This document shows, piece by piece, positions 6,739 to 16,540 of a DNA stretch of 28,457 nucleotides. How positions within the stretch are numbered: position 1 is the stretch's first letter; every line of letters begins with the position of its first letter. The notes beneath the pieces were generated by a model. The model searched no databases. It was not told the origin of the DNA and saw nothing but the letters and a program-made list of their open reading frames with translations. The translations under genes and the position numbers were made by a program. The stretch comes from CALGYY01 sp964585485 (lineage in GTDB: Bacteria > Bacteroidota > Bacteroidia > Bacteroidales > CAIWKO01), in NCBI GenBank assembly GCA_964585485.1, contig CAZPDS010000032.1, positions 1 through 28,457 on the forward strand, read 5' to 3'.

Positions 6739-9700
6739 GTGATAAACGACAAAATTATTAAAAAACTCCGGACCATATTGCTGATTTTTTTTGTGCTGCT
6801 CATTGTGGTACCGGCCTCTCTATACGCTCTGTTGCGCAGTCGTACGGTACAGCAGATCCTTTGTAACTATGCTACGGACTGGTTGAGCGAGGAACTTGGG
6901 ACCACGGTAAAGGTAGGCGGAATCGATGTAACTTTCTTCCTCGACATCAAACTCAACGACGTCCTCATCCTGGACCGGCACCAAAACCCTTTGCTTTATG
7001 CCGGAACGCTACAAGCCGATCTTAAAGACATTGACCTCGACGAAAAAACCCTTACCCTCGGCGAAATCAAGCTGGACGCGGCTTTCTTTGCTCTCATGAA
7101 ATACAAAGGGGAAGAGAATCTAAACCTCGAATTTATTGTATCGTATTTTAAAGAACTGCTTCCCAAGCGCGAATCACCCATCCAACACGTATTCCTGGAG
7201 TCGCTCCACATAACCGACACCCGCTTTGTATTCAACAATCAGAACATGAAACATCCGGCTTACGGAATGGATTACGGCTATGTTGACATACTGATCTCCG
7301 ACCTGCTGGCCGAGGGATTCCGTATCGATGGTGACCAGGCCTCCGGCCTCATCCGGAACCTGAGCGGCCAGGAAAAAAACGGATTTGAACTCAAACATTT
7401 TTATGCTGAAGTAACGGTTGGTCCCCGGGCACTCACCGCTGATAACGTCCGGCTCATAACGCCCGGCTCTTACCTTTCCCTCGATTTAAAATTCTCCTAT
7501 CAACAGTGGGATGACTACAATCACTGGATTGAACGGGTTATGATGGAAACAACGATCCGTAACAGCCGCCTGAACCTGGCGGATATCGGCTGTTATACAC
7601 CCGCCTTGCTGAACATGAACGAGACCGTGGAGCTGAGAGGTCATGCCGCCGGTCGCGTGGATTCGCTTGGAACGGATGGCATCGAGTTGCGATATGGACA
7701 GCAGACCCGCTTTAGCGGCAGTGGCATTATCACCGGACTTCCGGATGTAGCTGGCATTTCCTTTGCCGCTAACATTCACCGGCTCAGCACGCATTACGCG
7801 GATCTCGCCAACTTCGACCTGCCCGATGGCCACGGCGGTCACCTGGCATTCACCATCCCTCAACAACTGCTTAAACTGGGGCGTGTGGATCTCTTCGGCA
7901 GAGGCCGTGGAAACCTCCGCGAAATATACGCCGAGCTGCAGGTGAACAGCGATATCGGCGAGGCTACCGCCGAACTCCGCCTGCATGACGAAAACGGAAA
8001 GGGGCTACAGCAGTACGAAGGACACGTCACCAGCCAGGATCTCGGCCTGGGACAAGTGCTCGATGTGGCCAATATCGTAGGTTCGGTGAGTATGGACGTA
8101 CAGGTGCAAGGATCCGGCTATACCGCCGAAACAGCCCAGGCCAATATCGACGGCAACATCAGCTCTTTCGGCCTGAAGGGATACCAATACAGCAATATTA
8201 CTGTCGACGGCAAACTGTCGAGCAAGGTTTTCGACGGCGCCCTGGAAGTCCGCGATAAAAACCTGAACCTCGACTTCACCGGATCCGTGGATTTCTCATC
8301 AAGTGTCCCGGTTTATGCATTCTACAGCCGAATCAACAACGCCAACCTGAGCGCCCTCAACCTGATTAAAAGCGACTCGCTGAATAATATTTCGGGGGAA
8401 ATTAAAGCGAATTTCAGCGGTAAAAACCCGGATGATCTGATCGGTTACATCACCGTGGAGAACGCTTCCTACCGCGACGGCAATCAACAATATTCCCTGA
8501 AAAGCTTTAAACTTATGGCCATGACCGGTCTCCTTAACCACCGGGTTTTCACCATAAAATCCGACTATCTTGATGCCATGCTGACCGGTAATTTCTATTT
8601 TGAAGAACTCATTTTCGCTTCCAAAAAATTCATACGCTCTTACTTGCCCGGCGTTTCCATTCAATTGGATTCCACCTTCCAGTTGAGCCGTCGCCAGAAT
8701 TTCGACTTCGACATTACCTTTTACAACGCTACGCCGCTGCTCAAATACTTCAACAAAAACATCAGCCTGAGCACCGACACTGAACTGCGGGGAGACTTCG
8801 ACTCCGACAAAAATGCCTTGAACCTCTTCTTCCATTCCGACCTGTTCTCTTACGGTAAGATCCGCTTCAACAACATCGAAAGCCAGGCGTCCACCGGTGC
8901 TCACAACATTCGATTTACAACCCGATGCGACGCGATCGCCCTCACCGACTCCATTGGGATGGAGGATATTCGCCTGTCGGCGGATATCAATAACGACAGC
9001 ATCAACTTCGGACTAAACTGGAATAACCACAAAGAGCCGTATAGCAATTCGGCAGACTTCGCGGGCTATTTCACCTTTTCAGAAAATGTCAATACCTTCA
9101 TTGGACTGCATCCTTCCACGATTACCTTCATGGATACAACATGGAATATCTACTGCGGTGGCGATGTAAAAATTGACTCCCTGGGGGTCACCATCCCGGG
9201 TCTGTACATCATCTCCAATCAACAACAACTGGAAGTAAAAGGGAAAATTGCTAATAATCCGGACGCCAAACTGCGGCTTCGCTTTATGAATTTCGACCTT
9301 AGCGATTTTGATGATCTCACCAACTCCCTCCGTTTCGATTTCGACGGCATCCTGGATGGTTACGTGGAAGCCTCCAACCTCCTGAATTCGCCCAGTTTTA
9401 TCAGCGATCTGCGCATACGCGGACTGGGGTTTAACGGCAGTAAAATGGGCGACGCCACCCTGTCGAGCGCGTGGGACGATGCGCGCAAGGGCATTGCGCT
9501 GCACATGGATGTTTTGTATGTTGGGATGTCGGAAACATCACGACCCATCTCGGTTTCAGGCTATATCTATCCGGCGGATAAAAAGAACAATTTCGACCTG
9601 GCCGCGGTGGTTACAAACTTTCAGATCAAAAGCCTGAACCGATATTTCCAAGGCGTGGTGGTGGTGAATGATGGCATTGCATCCGGAAATCTTACCCTGA

Positions 9701-11193
9701 AAGGACTTTTCCGCGATCCGGAATTACGGGGTACCGCTAAGGCCATGCGAACCTTTCTTACCATCCCCTACCTGAACACCTCCTATGCCTTCACACACGA
9801 CGAAATTATTTTCGAAAAGAACAGCATCACCTTCAATAATCTGGTCATGCGCGACATTCCGCGCGGCGACACCGCTCTCTGCCACGGTCAGGTACACCAC
9901 AACCGCTTTCGCGACTGGACGTACGACATCCAGCTCTATCCGCGAAAACTCCAGGTATTGAACACCACCGCCTCCATGAACGACTTGTTTTATGGCCACG
10001 GATATGTGAGCGGCTTCGGACGTATCAAGGGCGACCAGCAAAAAGTAAAAATCGACCTCGATATTACGACAGACCCCAACAGTCAGTTGTTTGTCCCCAT
10101 GGAATACACCAGCGAGGTTTCAGAGAATAATTTCATCACCTTTATCAACAAAGAAGGACAGGCGCTTTCGAAAAAGAAGCCCCGTCATTTCGCCGGTATC
10201 GAACTAAACTGCAAGCTCGAAATTACCGATGATGCCGAAGTGCAAATCATCTTTGATCCGACCGTGGGCGACCGCATTCGTGGACGCGGTAAGGGAAACC
10301 TCAACATGATGCTGACGGCGGAAGAAAAATTCACCATGATAGGCGATATGACCGTGAGCAGCGGTGATTACCTGTTCACCTTTGAAAATGTGCTGAATAA
10401 AAAATTCAACATTGTGGAAGGCGGAACCATCAGCTGGACGGGCGATCCGTACAATGCTGAACTCAACCTGAAGGCTTTGTATCACTTAAAGGCTTCGGTG
10501 AGTTCCCTGGGCTTCGACGAACAGCGCGGATCCATCCCCGTGAACTGCATCATCAACATGAGCGGACCGCTCATCAATCCCAACTTCACTTTCGATATCG
10601 ACCTGCCGCAGCTCGACGAATTCACCAAGCGGAAATACATGACCGTTATCGAACAAAACCTGACGTATAATTTTCTTACGCTGCTCGTCGTGAACGGTTT
10701 CTACAATCCCGGCGTGTCTGCCGGCGGTAATAACGCGCAGGCCGCCGGTTTGCTGGGCAACATCCCGAGTGAAGTGCTCTCCAACCAAATGAGCAACTGG
10801 CTGTCCCAAATCAGTAAAGACGTTGACATTGGCGTAAACTACCGGCCCGGGGATGCCATCACCCAACGTGAGGTGGAATTGGCCCTCAGCACCCAGTTGT
10901 TTAACGACCGTGTGCGCATTGAAAGCAATGTAGGTGTGGGCGGAAACCTTAACAACAGCACCGAAAAATCCAGCAACATCGTGGGCGATGTGGATGTAGA
11001 AGTTCGTATAACCGATGCGACCCGCCTGCACGTTTTCAACAAATCGAATCAGCAGGATTACTTCATTCAGGAAGCCCCCTATACCCAGGGCGTGGGCATC
11101 TTTTACCGTCGTGAATTTGACAACTTCGGCGAGTTGTTCAAAAAGAAAAAGAAGAAAATTCGTGAGCCCAACAAAGAAGGCAAGGATCAATAA
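6739..11193 (+). CDS. tamB: TamB-family translocation/assembly protein
   Basis: The protein has 1484 residues and starts with GTG. An N-terminal signal anchor (about residues 8-32, ILLIFFVLLIVVPASLYALL) is followed by a long series of beta-rich, AsmA/TamB-like segments. The C-terminal TamB (DUF490) domain covers roughly residues 1050-1460, with typical features such as RGRGKGNLNMML, MTVSSGDYLFTFENVLNKKFNIVEGGTISWTGDPYNAELNLKA in outline, and a final GVGIFYRREFDNFGELF. TamB spans the periplasm as a hydrophobic groove and supports outer-membrane biogenesis, including phospholipid transport. In Bacteroidota it is usually partnered by a BamA-like protein, which is not in this window. The very C-terminus is a Lys-rich tail (KKKKKK). 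Length and domain order are normal for the family. Confidence 0.93.
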   Translation: MINDKIIKKLRTILLIFFVLLIVVPASLYALLRSRTVQQILCNYATDWLSEELGTTVKVGGIDVTFFLDIKLNDVLILDRHQNPLLYAGTLQADLKDIDLDEKTLTLGEIKLDAAFFALMKYKGEENLNLEFIVSYFKELLPKRESPIQHVFLESLHITDTRFVFNNQNMKHPAYGMDYGYVDILISDLLAEGFRIDGDQASGLIRNLSGQEKNGFELKHFYAEVTVGPRALTADNVRLITPGSYLSLDLKFSYQQWDDYNHWIERVMMETTIRNSRLNLADIGCYTPALLNMNETVELRGHAAGRVDSLGTDGIELRYGQQTRFSGSGIITGLPDVAGISFAANIHRLSTHYADLANFDLPDGHGGHLAFTIPQQLLKLGRVDLFGRGRGNLREIYAELQVNSDIGEATAELRLHDENGKGLQQYEGHVTSQDLGLGQVLDVANIVGSVSMDVQVQGSGYTAETAQANIDGNISSFGLKGYQYSNITVDGKLSSKVFDGALEVRDKNLNLDFTGSVDFSSSVPVYAFYSRINNANLSALNLIKSDSLNNISGEIKANFSGKNPDDLIGYITVENASYRDGNQQYSLKSFKLMAMTGLLNHRVFTIKSDYLDAMLTGNFYFEELIFASKKFIRSYLPGVSIQLDSTFQLSRRQNFDFDITFYNATPLLKYFNKNISLSTDTELRGDFDSDKNALNLFFHSDLFSYGKIRFNNIESQASTGAHNIRFTTRCDAIALTDSIGMEDIRLSADINNDSINFGLNWNNHKEPYSNSADFAGYFTFSENVNTFIGLHPSTITFMDTTWNIYCGGDVKIDSLGVTIPGLYIISNQQQLEVKGKIANNPDAKLRLRFMNFDLSDFDDLTNSLRFDFDGILDGYVEASNLLNSPSFISDLRIRGLGFNGSKMGDATLSSAWDDARKGIALHMDVLYVGMSETSRPISVSGYIYPADKKNNFDLAAVVTNFQIKSLNRYFQGVVVVNDGIASGNLTLKGLFRDPELRGTAKAMRTFLTIPYLNTSYAFTHDEIIFEKNSITFNNLVMRDIPRGDTALCHGQVHHNRFRDWTYDIQLYPRKLQVLNTTASMNDLFYGHGYVSGFGRIKGDQQKVKIDLDITTDPNSQLFVPMEYTSEVSENNFITFINKEGQALSKKKPRHFAGIELNCKLEITDDAEVQIIFDPTVGDRIRGRGKGNLNMMLTAEEKFTMIGDMTVSSGDYLFTFENVLNKKFNIVEGGTISWTGDPYNAELNLKALYHLKASVSSLGFDEQRGSIPVNCIINMSGPLINPNFTFDIDLPQLDEFTKRKYMTVIEQNLTYNFLTLLVVNGFYNPGVSAGGNNAQAAGLLGNIPSEVLSNQMSNWLSQISKDVDIGVNYRPGDAITQREVELALSTQLFNDRVRIESNVGVGGNLNNSTEKSSNIVGDVDVEVRITDATRLHVFNKSNQQDYFIQEAPYTQGVGIFYRREFDNFGELFKKKKKKIREPNKEGKDQ

Positions 11194-11245
11194 TACAACA
11201 GCGCCTGACGTTATCAGCAAATTGGGCGACAGCAGCCGGCTTACC

Positions 11246-11743
11246 ATGGAGCTGGGCGCCGAAGCCGTCAATAACGACCCCGCCCGTTTCCGGGAAGTCG
11301 TACAACTCTCCTTCACGCAACCCTACCCCTTCAATATGCGCCTTGCCCGCGTGGCCGAGATTTGCTGCCAGTACAAGCCGGATTTAATCCGGCCGATTCT
11401 CACGGAAGTGATAGAAAAAATAAGCACATCCACCACCGATGGCGTGAAACGAAGCTACCTGAAAGTGATCCATGACTACACCGGAATCAGCGGCATTGAA
11501 GATCCCGGACGCTTGCTGGACTTGTGTTTCCAGTGGTTCTTATCGCCGGCCGAAGCGATTTCCATCCGCTACCACGCACTTGGTATCCTGCTAAAAATAA
11601 GGGAGCAAATTCCTGAAATAAGCCCGGAAATAGTAAGCGCCATTGAATTCATTCTGGACGAACATGAATTGGGCAAAGGCCTGACTCATTTCTGCAACAA
11701 GACATTGCGGAAATTAAAAACTACGATCGCCTGGTCCAACTAG
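11246..11743 (+). CDS. small alpha-helical (HEAT-like) hypothetical protein
   Basis: The protein has about 165 residues from the ATG at 11246; a TTG at 11222 is an alternative. The frame stays open upstream into tamB, but that part is out-of-frame tamB sequence. The protein looks all-helical, with repeated hydrophobic helix pairs (ARFREVVQLSF, MRLARVAEICCQY, DLIRPILTEVIEKI, ISIRYHALGILLKI) like short HEAT/ARM repeats. It has no signal peptide or catalytic motif. It starts some 50 bases after the tamB stop and may be cotranscribed with it. Its stop codon shares the tetranucleotide CTAG (11740-11743) with the stop of the convergent S46 peptidase gene. Function unknown. Confidence 0.7.
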   Translation: MELGAEAVNNDPARFREVVQLSFTQPYPFNMRLARVAEICCQYKPDLIRPILTEVIEKISTSTTDGVKRSYLKVIHDYTGISGIEDPGRLLDLCFQWFLSPAEAISIRYHALGILLKIREQIPEISPEIVSAIEFILDEHELGKGLTHFCNKTLRKLKTTIAWSN

Positions 11744-13905
11744 TCGATCAGGTCCATCTCGTCGATCAGATAATCCGCATCGGCATATTTGTCAATAATA
11801 AAAAGCACGTAACGGATATCCAGCGCAATGTTCCGGCATTGCTTCGGATCGTAGATAATATCGCTCATCGTGCTTTCCCAAACACGGTCGAAGTTTAAGC
11901 CAATGAGATTACCGTCTGCATCCAGCACCGGACTGCCGCTATTGCCGCCGGTGGTATGATTGGAAGCGATGAAACATACATGAACCTTGCCGTCGCCGTA
12001 AGCCCAGCGGCCATAATCCTGAGTGCGGTGTAATTCTTTCAGACGATCGTCGACTTCATAATCATGCACCAGGCTATCTTCCTTTTCAATCACACCATCC
12101 AGCGTGGTGTAGTATTCATAATCAAGTCCGTCGCGCGGAATAAAGCCGCCCACGGTACCGTACGATACGCGCAAGGTGCTGTTGGCATCAGGATAAAACT
12201 TCCGGTTGGGCTCCATCTCGAGCATAGCTTTCATGTATACACCGTACAAATCCTCGATGTGGGATTCGGTAAGCGATAGTTCAGGATATATCCGTTTGTA
12301 ATAATATCCATATATCTCACGGGCCAGTTTCAGCGCCGGATCCGCATCCAGCTTTTTGACGGATTTAATAGTGTACTCATCCAGAAACTTCGTTAGTTTT
12401 TCTTCCGAGCTGAACACCGTGTTGGCAAAAACATGATCCGCGAATTTATTGAAATCGCCCTTGGTTTTCGCCCCATTCGTATAAATCACATCCGGTTGCC
12501 AGGCCGGGTCAAGGTTCAGGTACCAGATGCGGAACAAAGCCGCCATCACATCGCGGTCGAGGCCCACGTTGTAATTCTTGAAGAAGAACCTGGAACCGGC
12601 TTTAAACTTCGCCACCAACTCGGCCACCTCAGCCTCGCTAACATTGGCCTTTTTACTGAGATCACTTAGTTGAACGAAGTTGTAAGCATACTTCACGATT
12701 TCCACACCAATACCCGCCTCGTAAATATAATCAAAGGCCAGGTTCAGCGGTGTTGCCTTTTTATAGGCCTCTTCAAATTCAGTAAGAAGGGTACCATAAC
12801 GTGCCTTATTTTCCGGCGTACTGTTCACCCACTCGGTAAAGCGGATTTCAAAGGCCTTTTTCAGGTTGATCGCATCCAGCCTTTTCACGCCATTGGTTTC
12901 GCCAATCATTTTTTTCCAGTAATTGGAAACGCCCTCGTACTTTGAGGTGTACTGCAGCAGCGTGAACTTGCTATCCTTCATGTAACGTTTCATAATCTCC
13001 ATGCGCTTTTCACGGATGCGGATCATGGCGGGGTTTTCAATGGCAGCCACCATTTCGACGCCCCACGACGTCAGGTATTCCTGGGTGGTTCCCGGATAGC
13101 CGAATACAAACGTAAAATCGCCCTCCTTTACACCCCGGGTGGAAACCTTCAGGTGCTTCTTGGGCACATAAGGAACGTTGGAGGTGGAATAGTCGGCCGG
13201 TTCATTGTTGGCGTTGGCATAGATGCGGAAGAGCGAAAAATCCCCCGTATGCCGGGGCCAGATCCAGTTGTCGGTATCACCACCAAAACTACCAATGCGA
13301 AAAGGCGGCGCCGCCACCAGCCGGATGTCGCGAAAAACCTGAGATACGATCAGAAAATATTGATTCCCGTGGTAAAAAGGCTTCACCTTGGCTTCATAGG
13401 CATTTCCTTCGCTGGCTTCCTTTTCAATCGCGGCGATGTTGGCATCCAGCAACGACTGACGTTTGAAATCATCCATATTTTCAACAATGCCCTTAAAAAC
13501 CTTTTCCGTCACATCTTCCATCCGTACCAGAAAGGTCATTTTCAAGCCCTTGTTTTCAAGCTCTTCGGCATTGCTCCGGGCCCAGAAACCATTGGTGATA
13601 TAATTAAACTGCACGCTGCTGTGAGACTGGATCGCGCTTAGTCCGCAGTGATGATTGGTGAGCACCAGGCCCTTGTCGGAAATTACTTCCGCCGTACAAC
13701 CACCGCCAAACAAGGCCACCGCATCCTTCAGACTGGGCTTATTGACATCGTAAATATCCTGGGCGGAAATTCTCATACCCAAACGTTTCATTTCCGCTTC
13801 AGCGTGATCGTCCAGTAAGATCGGAAGCCACATCCCCTCATCCGCACGCACCGTGAAGAAGGAACTAAAAAAGAGGACCAGTCCTGCAAAAAATAATCTT
13901 TTCAT
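11740..13905 (-). CDS. S46-family dipeptidyl-peptidase, DPP11-like
   Basis: The protein has 721 residues, normal for S46. A signal peptide (residues 1-21) is followed by the family start DEGMWLP. The chymotrypsin-like triad is visible as H86 in TNHHCG, probably D222 in RHTGDF, and S656 in GNSGSP. S46 enzymes release dipeptides from peptide N-termini in the periplasm and feed amino-acid use in Bacteroidota. DPP7 and DPP11 differ at the residue 18 after the catalytic Ser: Gly gives DPP7-type (hydrophobic P1) and Arg gives DPP11-type (Asp/Glu P1). Here it is R674 in NFDRVWE, so acidic P1 specificity is expected. The preceding GGDTDNWIWPRH motif is intact. The gene is convergent with the helical-repeat gene and transcribed alone after a 160-bp AT-rich spacer. 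Confidence 0.95.
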   Translation of the reverse strand: MKRLFFAGLVLFFSSFFTVRADEGMWLPILLDDHAEAEMKRLGMRISAQDIYDVNKPSLKDAVALFGGGCTAEVISDKGLVLTNHHCGLSAIQSHSSVQFNYITNGFWARSNAEELENKGLKMTFLVRMEDVTEKVFKGIVENMDDFKRQSLLDANIAAIEKEASEGNAYEAKVKPFYHGNQYFLIVSQVFRDIRLVAAPPFRIGSFGGDTDNWIWPRHTGDFSLFRIYANANNEPADYSTSNVPYVPKKHLKVSTRGVKEGDFTFVFGYPGTTQEYLTSWGVEMVAAIENPAMIRIREKRMEIMKRYMKDSKFTLLQYTSKYEGVSNYWKKMIGETNGVKRLDAINLKKAFEIRFTEWVNSTPENKARYGTLLTEFEEAYKKATPLNLAFDYIYEAGIGVEIVKYAYNFVQLSDLSKKANVSEAEVAELVAKFKAGSRFFFKNYNVGLDRDVMAALFRIWYLNLDPAWQPDVIYTNGAKTKGDFNKFADHVFANTVFSSEEKLTKFLDEYTIKSVKKLDADPALKLAREIYGYYYKRIYPELSLTESHIEDLYGVYMKAMLEMEPNRKFYPDANSTLRVSYGTVGGFIPRDGLDYEYYTTLDGVIEKEDSLVHDYEVDDRLKELHRTQDYGRWAYGDGKVHVCFIASNHTTGGNSGSPVLDADGNLIGLNFDRVWESTMSDIIYDPKQCRNIALDIRYVLFIIDKYADADYLIDEMDLID

Positions 13906-14066
13906 GCTCAGAATATTTCCAGTTTAAAATATATAAAAACAAAACATGTAATTCAATCGGCAAAATTACATTAATTGAACAAAATACAAGGCATTTTACA
14001 GTATTATTAACGGATTTTTAAGACGGCGAAAAATCCACCAAATCCCAGGCCTGAAGAAATCAATCC

Positions 14067-15707
14067 TTAGCGTATTCGGGTCAAATCCCCGTCGCTCTGA
14101 ACAACACAAATGGTTGTATTGGAGCTATCTTCAGTTTGAACAACGAGATTGTGATAGTGAACAGATGAATAATTATAAAGAAAGGGCAAATCGTGTCCGG
14201 TGTAGCGCCATTTGCAAAACGCTCCAGCCCCCGTGAATTTTAACTGATGTGCGGGGCCACTGCTCACTATCTCAATATGATCCCCCTTGTGCACTGTCGC
14301 GTACGACAGCAGCACGATCGAGCTGCTGTCGAGATTGTTTTCAATCTTCATGCACTCCCAAAAACCACTTCGGTAGGCATATACCCCCTGATAAGACTCG
14401 GGAAGCCCGATCAGATAAAGCTTTTGTTCAGCACCTTGCATGTTCTTAATGGTCGTTGTGATTTTGCATGTCAATTGAGACGTTTGCAGCCAAAGTGCGT
14501 TGGTTTTGAAGGTTTGTACGCCCAGCCATGCACAAAACACACACAAAGCGGCCATCCGCAGGATCCGACCTCGGATAAACACAAATACGAAGCAAACGAA
14601 CATCATGCAAAAAAATACAGAAGCGAAATACCCGTAACGATCGGACTGTACCGCCCCCAGTGAGGTGGTCTCCAGATTGAGGGCCGGGATCAGGCATGCA
14701 AGAAAACACAGATAGAAAAACGCACTCATTTTCAACAGGCCCGTTTCCGGGAAAGGCCGACGATAACGAAAAAGCAGATACATCCCGGCCGAAAATAGAA
14801 GGATCGAAATCAGAAAAATGACAGGATGATGGGCCATAAAACGAAAGATTTCGCGCAAAAAATCAGGGAGTACCCGGTAAAACAAGAAAAATTTTGCATG
14901 GTAGGCCGCCCATCCATCCCACATCAATGCGGGCCTGAAATCGAGATGCACTTCATTGCCGTACTGACCAATCCACTGCCCCAGCGCCACATAGCGCACA
15001 AGAAAATAAAGCGAAGCGGCTAACAGAAAAATCATGAAAACGAATAGATTTTGAGAAGGAGAATTTTTTACATAACGAAGTTTGCTTCTCCCGAAAGTGT
15101 AAAAAATCATAAGCAGTCCATAGACAAGCAAAAAAACGAGCGCAAATTCCTTCGTAAAACAAGCCAGAAGATAGAGGCATATCGCTCCCACCATAGGCCA
15201 GGGACGACCTGACTTCATCCAATTTAAAAAAAGCAGGAGGCTCCACATTGCGCAAAACAAGGACAGCGCGTACGCCCCCGCCGAGATCCAGGTAACAACC
15301 TCCGTTTGATATGGAAAAATAAGAAATATAAGTCCTGCATAAGAAGCCAGCCAGGATTGCTGTTTAAATCCGGGACAAAACAAATCTGCCAATCTACGCA
15401 TACATGCAGCCACCAATAAGGCATTTGCCACATGCATCAAACCAAAAACAGCATGGTAAGGCCACGCCAGCAGCCCAAAAACCGGAAAAAGCGCATTAAA
15501 AAAAAGAAAAGCCATGGGCATAAAAATGCCGTGCTCTGAAGGTAGAAGTGCGAAAGAGCCTCGTTCCTTCATCAGTAAAAGAATGCAATAGTCTTCGGAG
15601 AGAAATCCCGTTTCAAGGGCAGCAAAAAAAACAATAACAGCGATGATGAGGTAGGCCACTGCAAGTTTTAACCACCAGCCTGAAGAGCTTGCCTGTTTCA
15701 TTGCCAT
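14067..15707 (-). CDS. multi-pass membrane protein, GT-C glycosyltransferase-like
   Basis: The protein has about 546 residues from the ATG at 15707; a second ATG lies at 15701. The frame extends to 15776, but that would overlap the preceding gene and adds nothing like a membrane segment. About 10-12 hydrophobic helices cover residues 10-410, followed by a soluble C-terminal domain of about 130 residues. After the first helix comes FLSEDY, an acidic loop like the DD/DE/ED motif of GT-C (PMT/ArnT-type) enzymes. A later SDRYGYFAS resembles the ER-LYLPS segment of related proteins. Such enzymes move sugars from polyprenyl-phosphate donors on the outer face of the inner membrane. The donor and acceptor are unknown. 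It follows the LutA-like gene by 40 bases in the same direction, and the functions seem unrelated. Confidence 0.6.
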   Translation of the reverse strand: MAMKQASSSGWWLKLAVAYLIIAVIVFFAALETGFLSEDYCILLLMKERGSFALLPSEHGIFMPMAFLFFNALFPVFGLLAWPYHAVFGLMHVANALLVAACMRRLADLFCPGFKQQSWLASYAGLIFLIFPYQTEVVTWISAGAYALSLFCAMWSLLLFLNWMKSGRPWPMVGAICLYLLACFTKEFALVFLLVYGLLMIFYTFGRSKLRYVKNSPSQNLFVFMIFLLAASLYFLVRYVALGQWIGQYGNEVHLDFRPALMWDGWAAYHAKFFLFYRVLPDFLREIFRFMAHHPVIFLISILLFSAGMYLLFRYRRPFPETGLLKMSAFFYLCFLACLIPALNLETTSLGAVQSDRYGYFASVFFCMMFVCFVFVFIRGRILRMAALCVFCAWLGVQTFKTNALWLQTSQLTCKITTTIKNMQGAEQKLYLIGLPESYQGVYAYRSGFWECMKIENNLDSSSIVLLSYATVHKGDHIEIVSSGPAHQLKFTGAGAFCKWRYTGHDLPFLYNYSSVHYHNLVVQTEDSSNTTICVVQSDGDLTRIR

Positions 15708-15747
15708 TGTTTTGAAAAACCTGCCCCTTTCCCGGGATGCAAGGAGA

Positions 15748-16467
15748 TCACCAGCCGGATGCCAGCAAATCCACAATGTGGATGGTTTTTATGGGCAACT
15801 TGTGTTTATTGATATAAGCTTCGAGATTCATCAGGCAGGAAGCCTCCGTGGAAACAATATATTCAGCGCCGGTTTCAAGGGCACTCTGTATCTTCTGTTC
15901 CGCCATGGCGGTGGAAATGGGCTCGTTTTTCACGGAAAAAGTACCACCGAAGCCACAGCATACTTCAGCTTCTTTCATCTCGCGCAGTTCTAATCCCCGC
16001 ACCTGACTGAGCAGAGCACGGGGCTCGTCTTTAAGTCCATACTCGCGCAAGGCAGCACACGCATCATGGTATGTAACGGCCGCATTGAACGTTGCCCCCA
16101 GGCGTGTAATCTTCAATTGGTTCACCAGGAAATCGGTGAATTCAAAAAGATTGGAGCGAAGTTGCTTGTATTCGTTGTGCAGGGAAGAATTGTGAAACAT
16201 CTCCGGATAATAATTCCGGACCATGCTAACGCAGGAGGCCGATGGCGCCACCACCGGACGGTTGTTGGGAAAATCGCGGATGAATTTCTCCCCCATGCAG
16301 CGTGTCTGCTCCCAATACCCACTGTTAAAGGTCATCTGACCGCAACAGGTCTGTTCCGTGTTATAGTGAACCCCAATCTCGAGACTTTCCAGGATTTTCA
16401 CCATGTTCATCCCGATTTGCGGGTACACCTGATCAATAAAACAGGGAATAAATATATCAACAACCAT
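15748..16467 (-). CDS. LutA/GlpC-like CCG-domain (Fe-S)-binding protein
   Basis: The protein has 239 residues with two cysteine-rich CCG domains. The first has C9 (PCFIDQ), C41-C42 (TCCGQ) and C79 (SASC). The second has C137 (YHDACAAL), C170-C171 (VCCGFGG) and C211 (EASC). This is the layout of LutA (YkgE), which together with LutB and LutC oxidises L-lactate to pyruvate in the cytoplasm. Related CCG modules occur in GlpC and heterodisulfide reductase. LutB and LutC are not in this window, so the partner proteins must be elsewhere or the role differs. It is divergent from truA with a good -7 box (16488-16495) in front. No sign of truncation. Confidence 0.85.
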   Translation of the reverse strand: MVVDIFIPCFIDQVYPQIGMNMVKILESLEIGVHYNTEQTCCGQMTFNSGYWEQTRCMGEKFIRDFPNNRPVVAPSASCVSMVRNYYPEMFHNSSLHNEYKQLRSNLFEFTDFLVNQLKITRLGATFNAAVTYHDACAALREYGLKDEPRALLSQVRGLELREMKEAEVCCGFGGTFSVKNEPISTAMAEQKIQSALETGAEYIVSTEASCLMNLEAYINKHKLPIKTIHIVDLLASGW

Positions 16468-16487
16468 TGTGTGCTTTTATAAGAGGA

Positions 16488-16495
16488 CAAATATA
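16488..16495 (-). promoter_or_regulatory. -7 box (TATATTTG) for the lutA-like gene
   Basis: An exact TAnnTTTG match on the minus strand, 20 bases before the ATG at 16467. No clear -33 box at normal spacing. Confidence 0.45.
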
Positions 16496-16526
16496 CTTAT
16501 TTCAAAAGAAAGAAAAATGAATTTCC

Positions 16527-16534
16527 TACCTTTG
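16527..16534 (+). promoter_or_regulatory. -7 box (TACCTTTG) for truA
   Basis: An exact TAnnTTTG match ending 6 bases before the ATG at 16541. If used, the transcript would start at or next to that ATG, making truA almost leaderless and ruling out the upstream in-frame ATGs at 16469 and 16517. Confidence 0.45.
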
Positions 16535-16540
16535 CCTGCG

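Noticed and set aside
10486..11316. 276-residue antisense frame in the tamB 3' end
   Set aside because: It is the complement of clear tamB coding sequence and shows no domain of its own.
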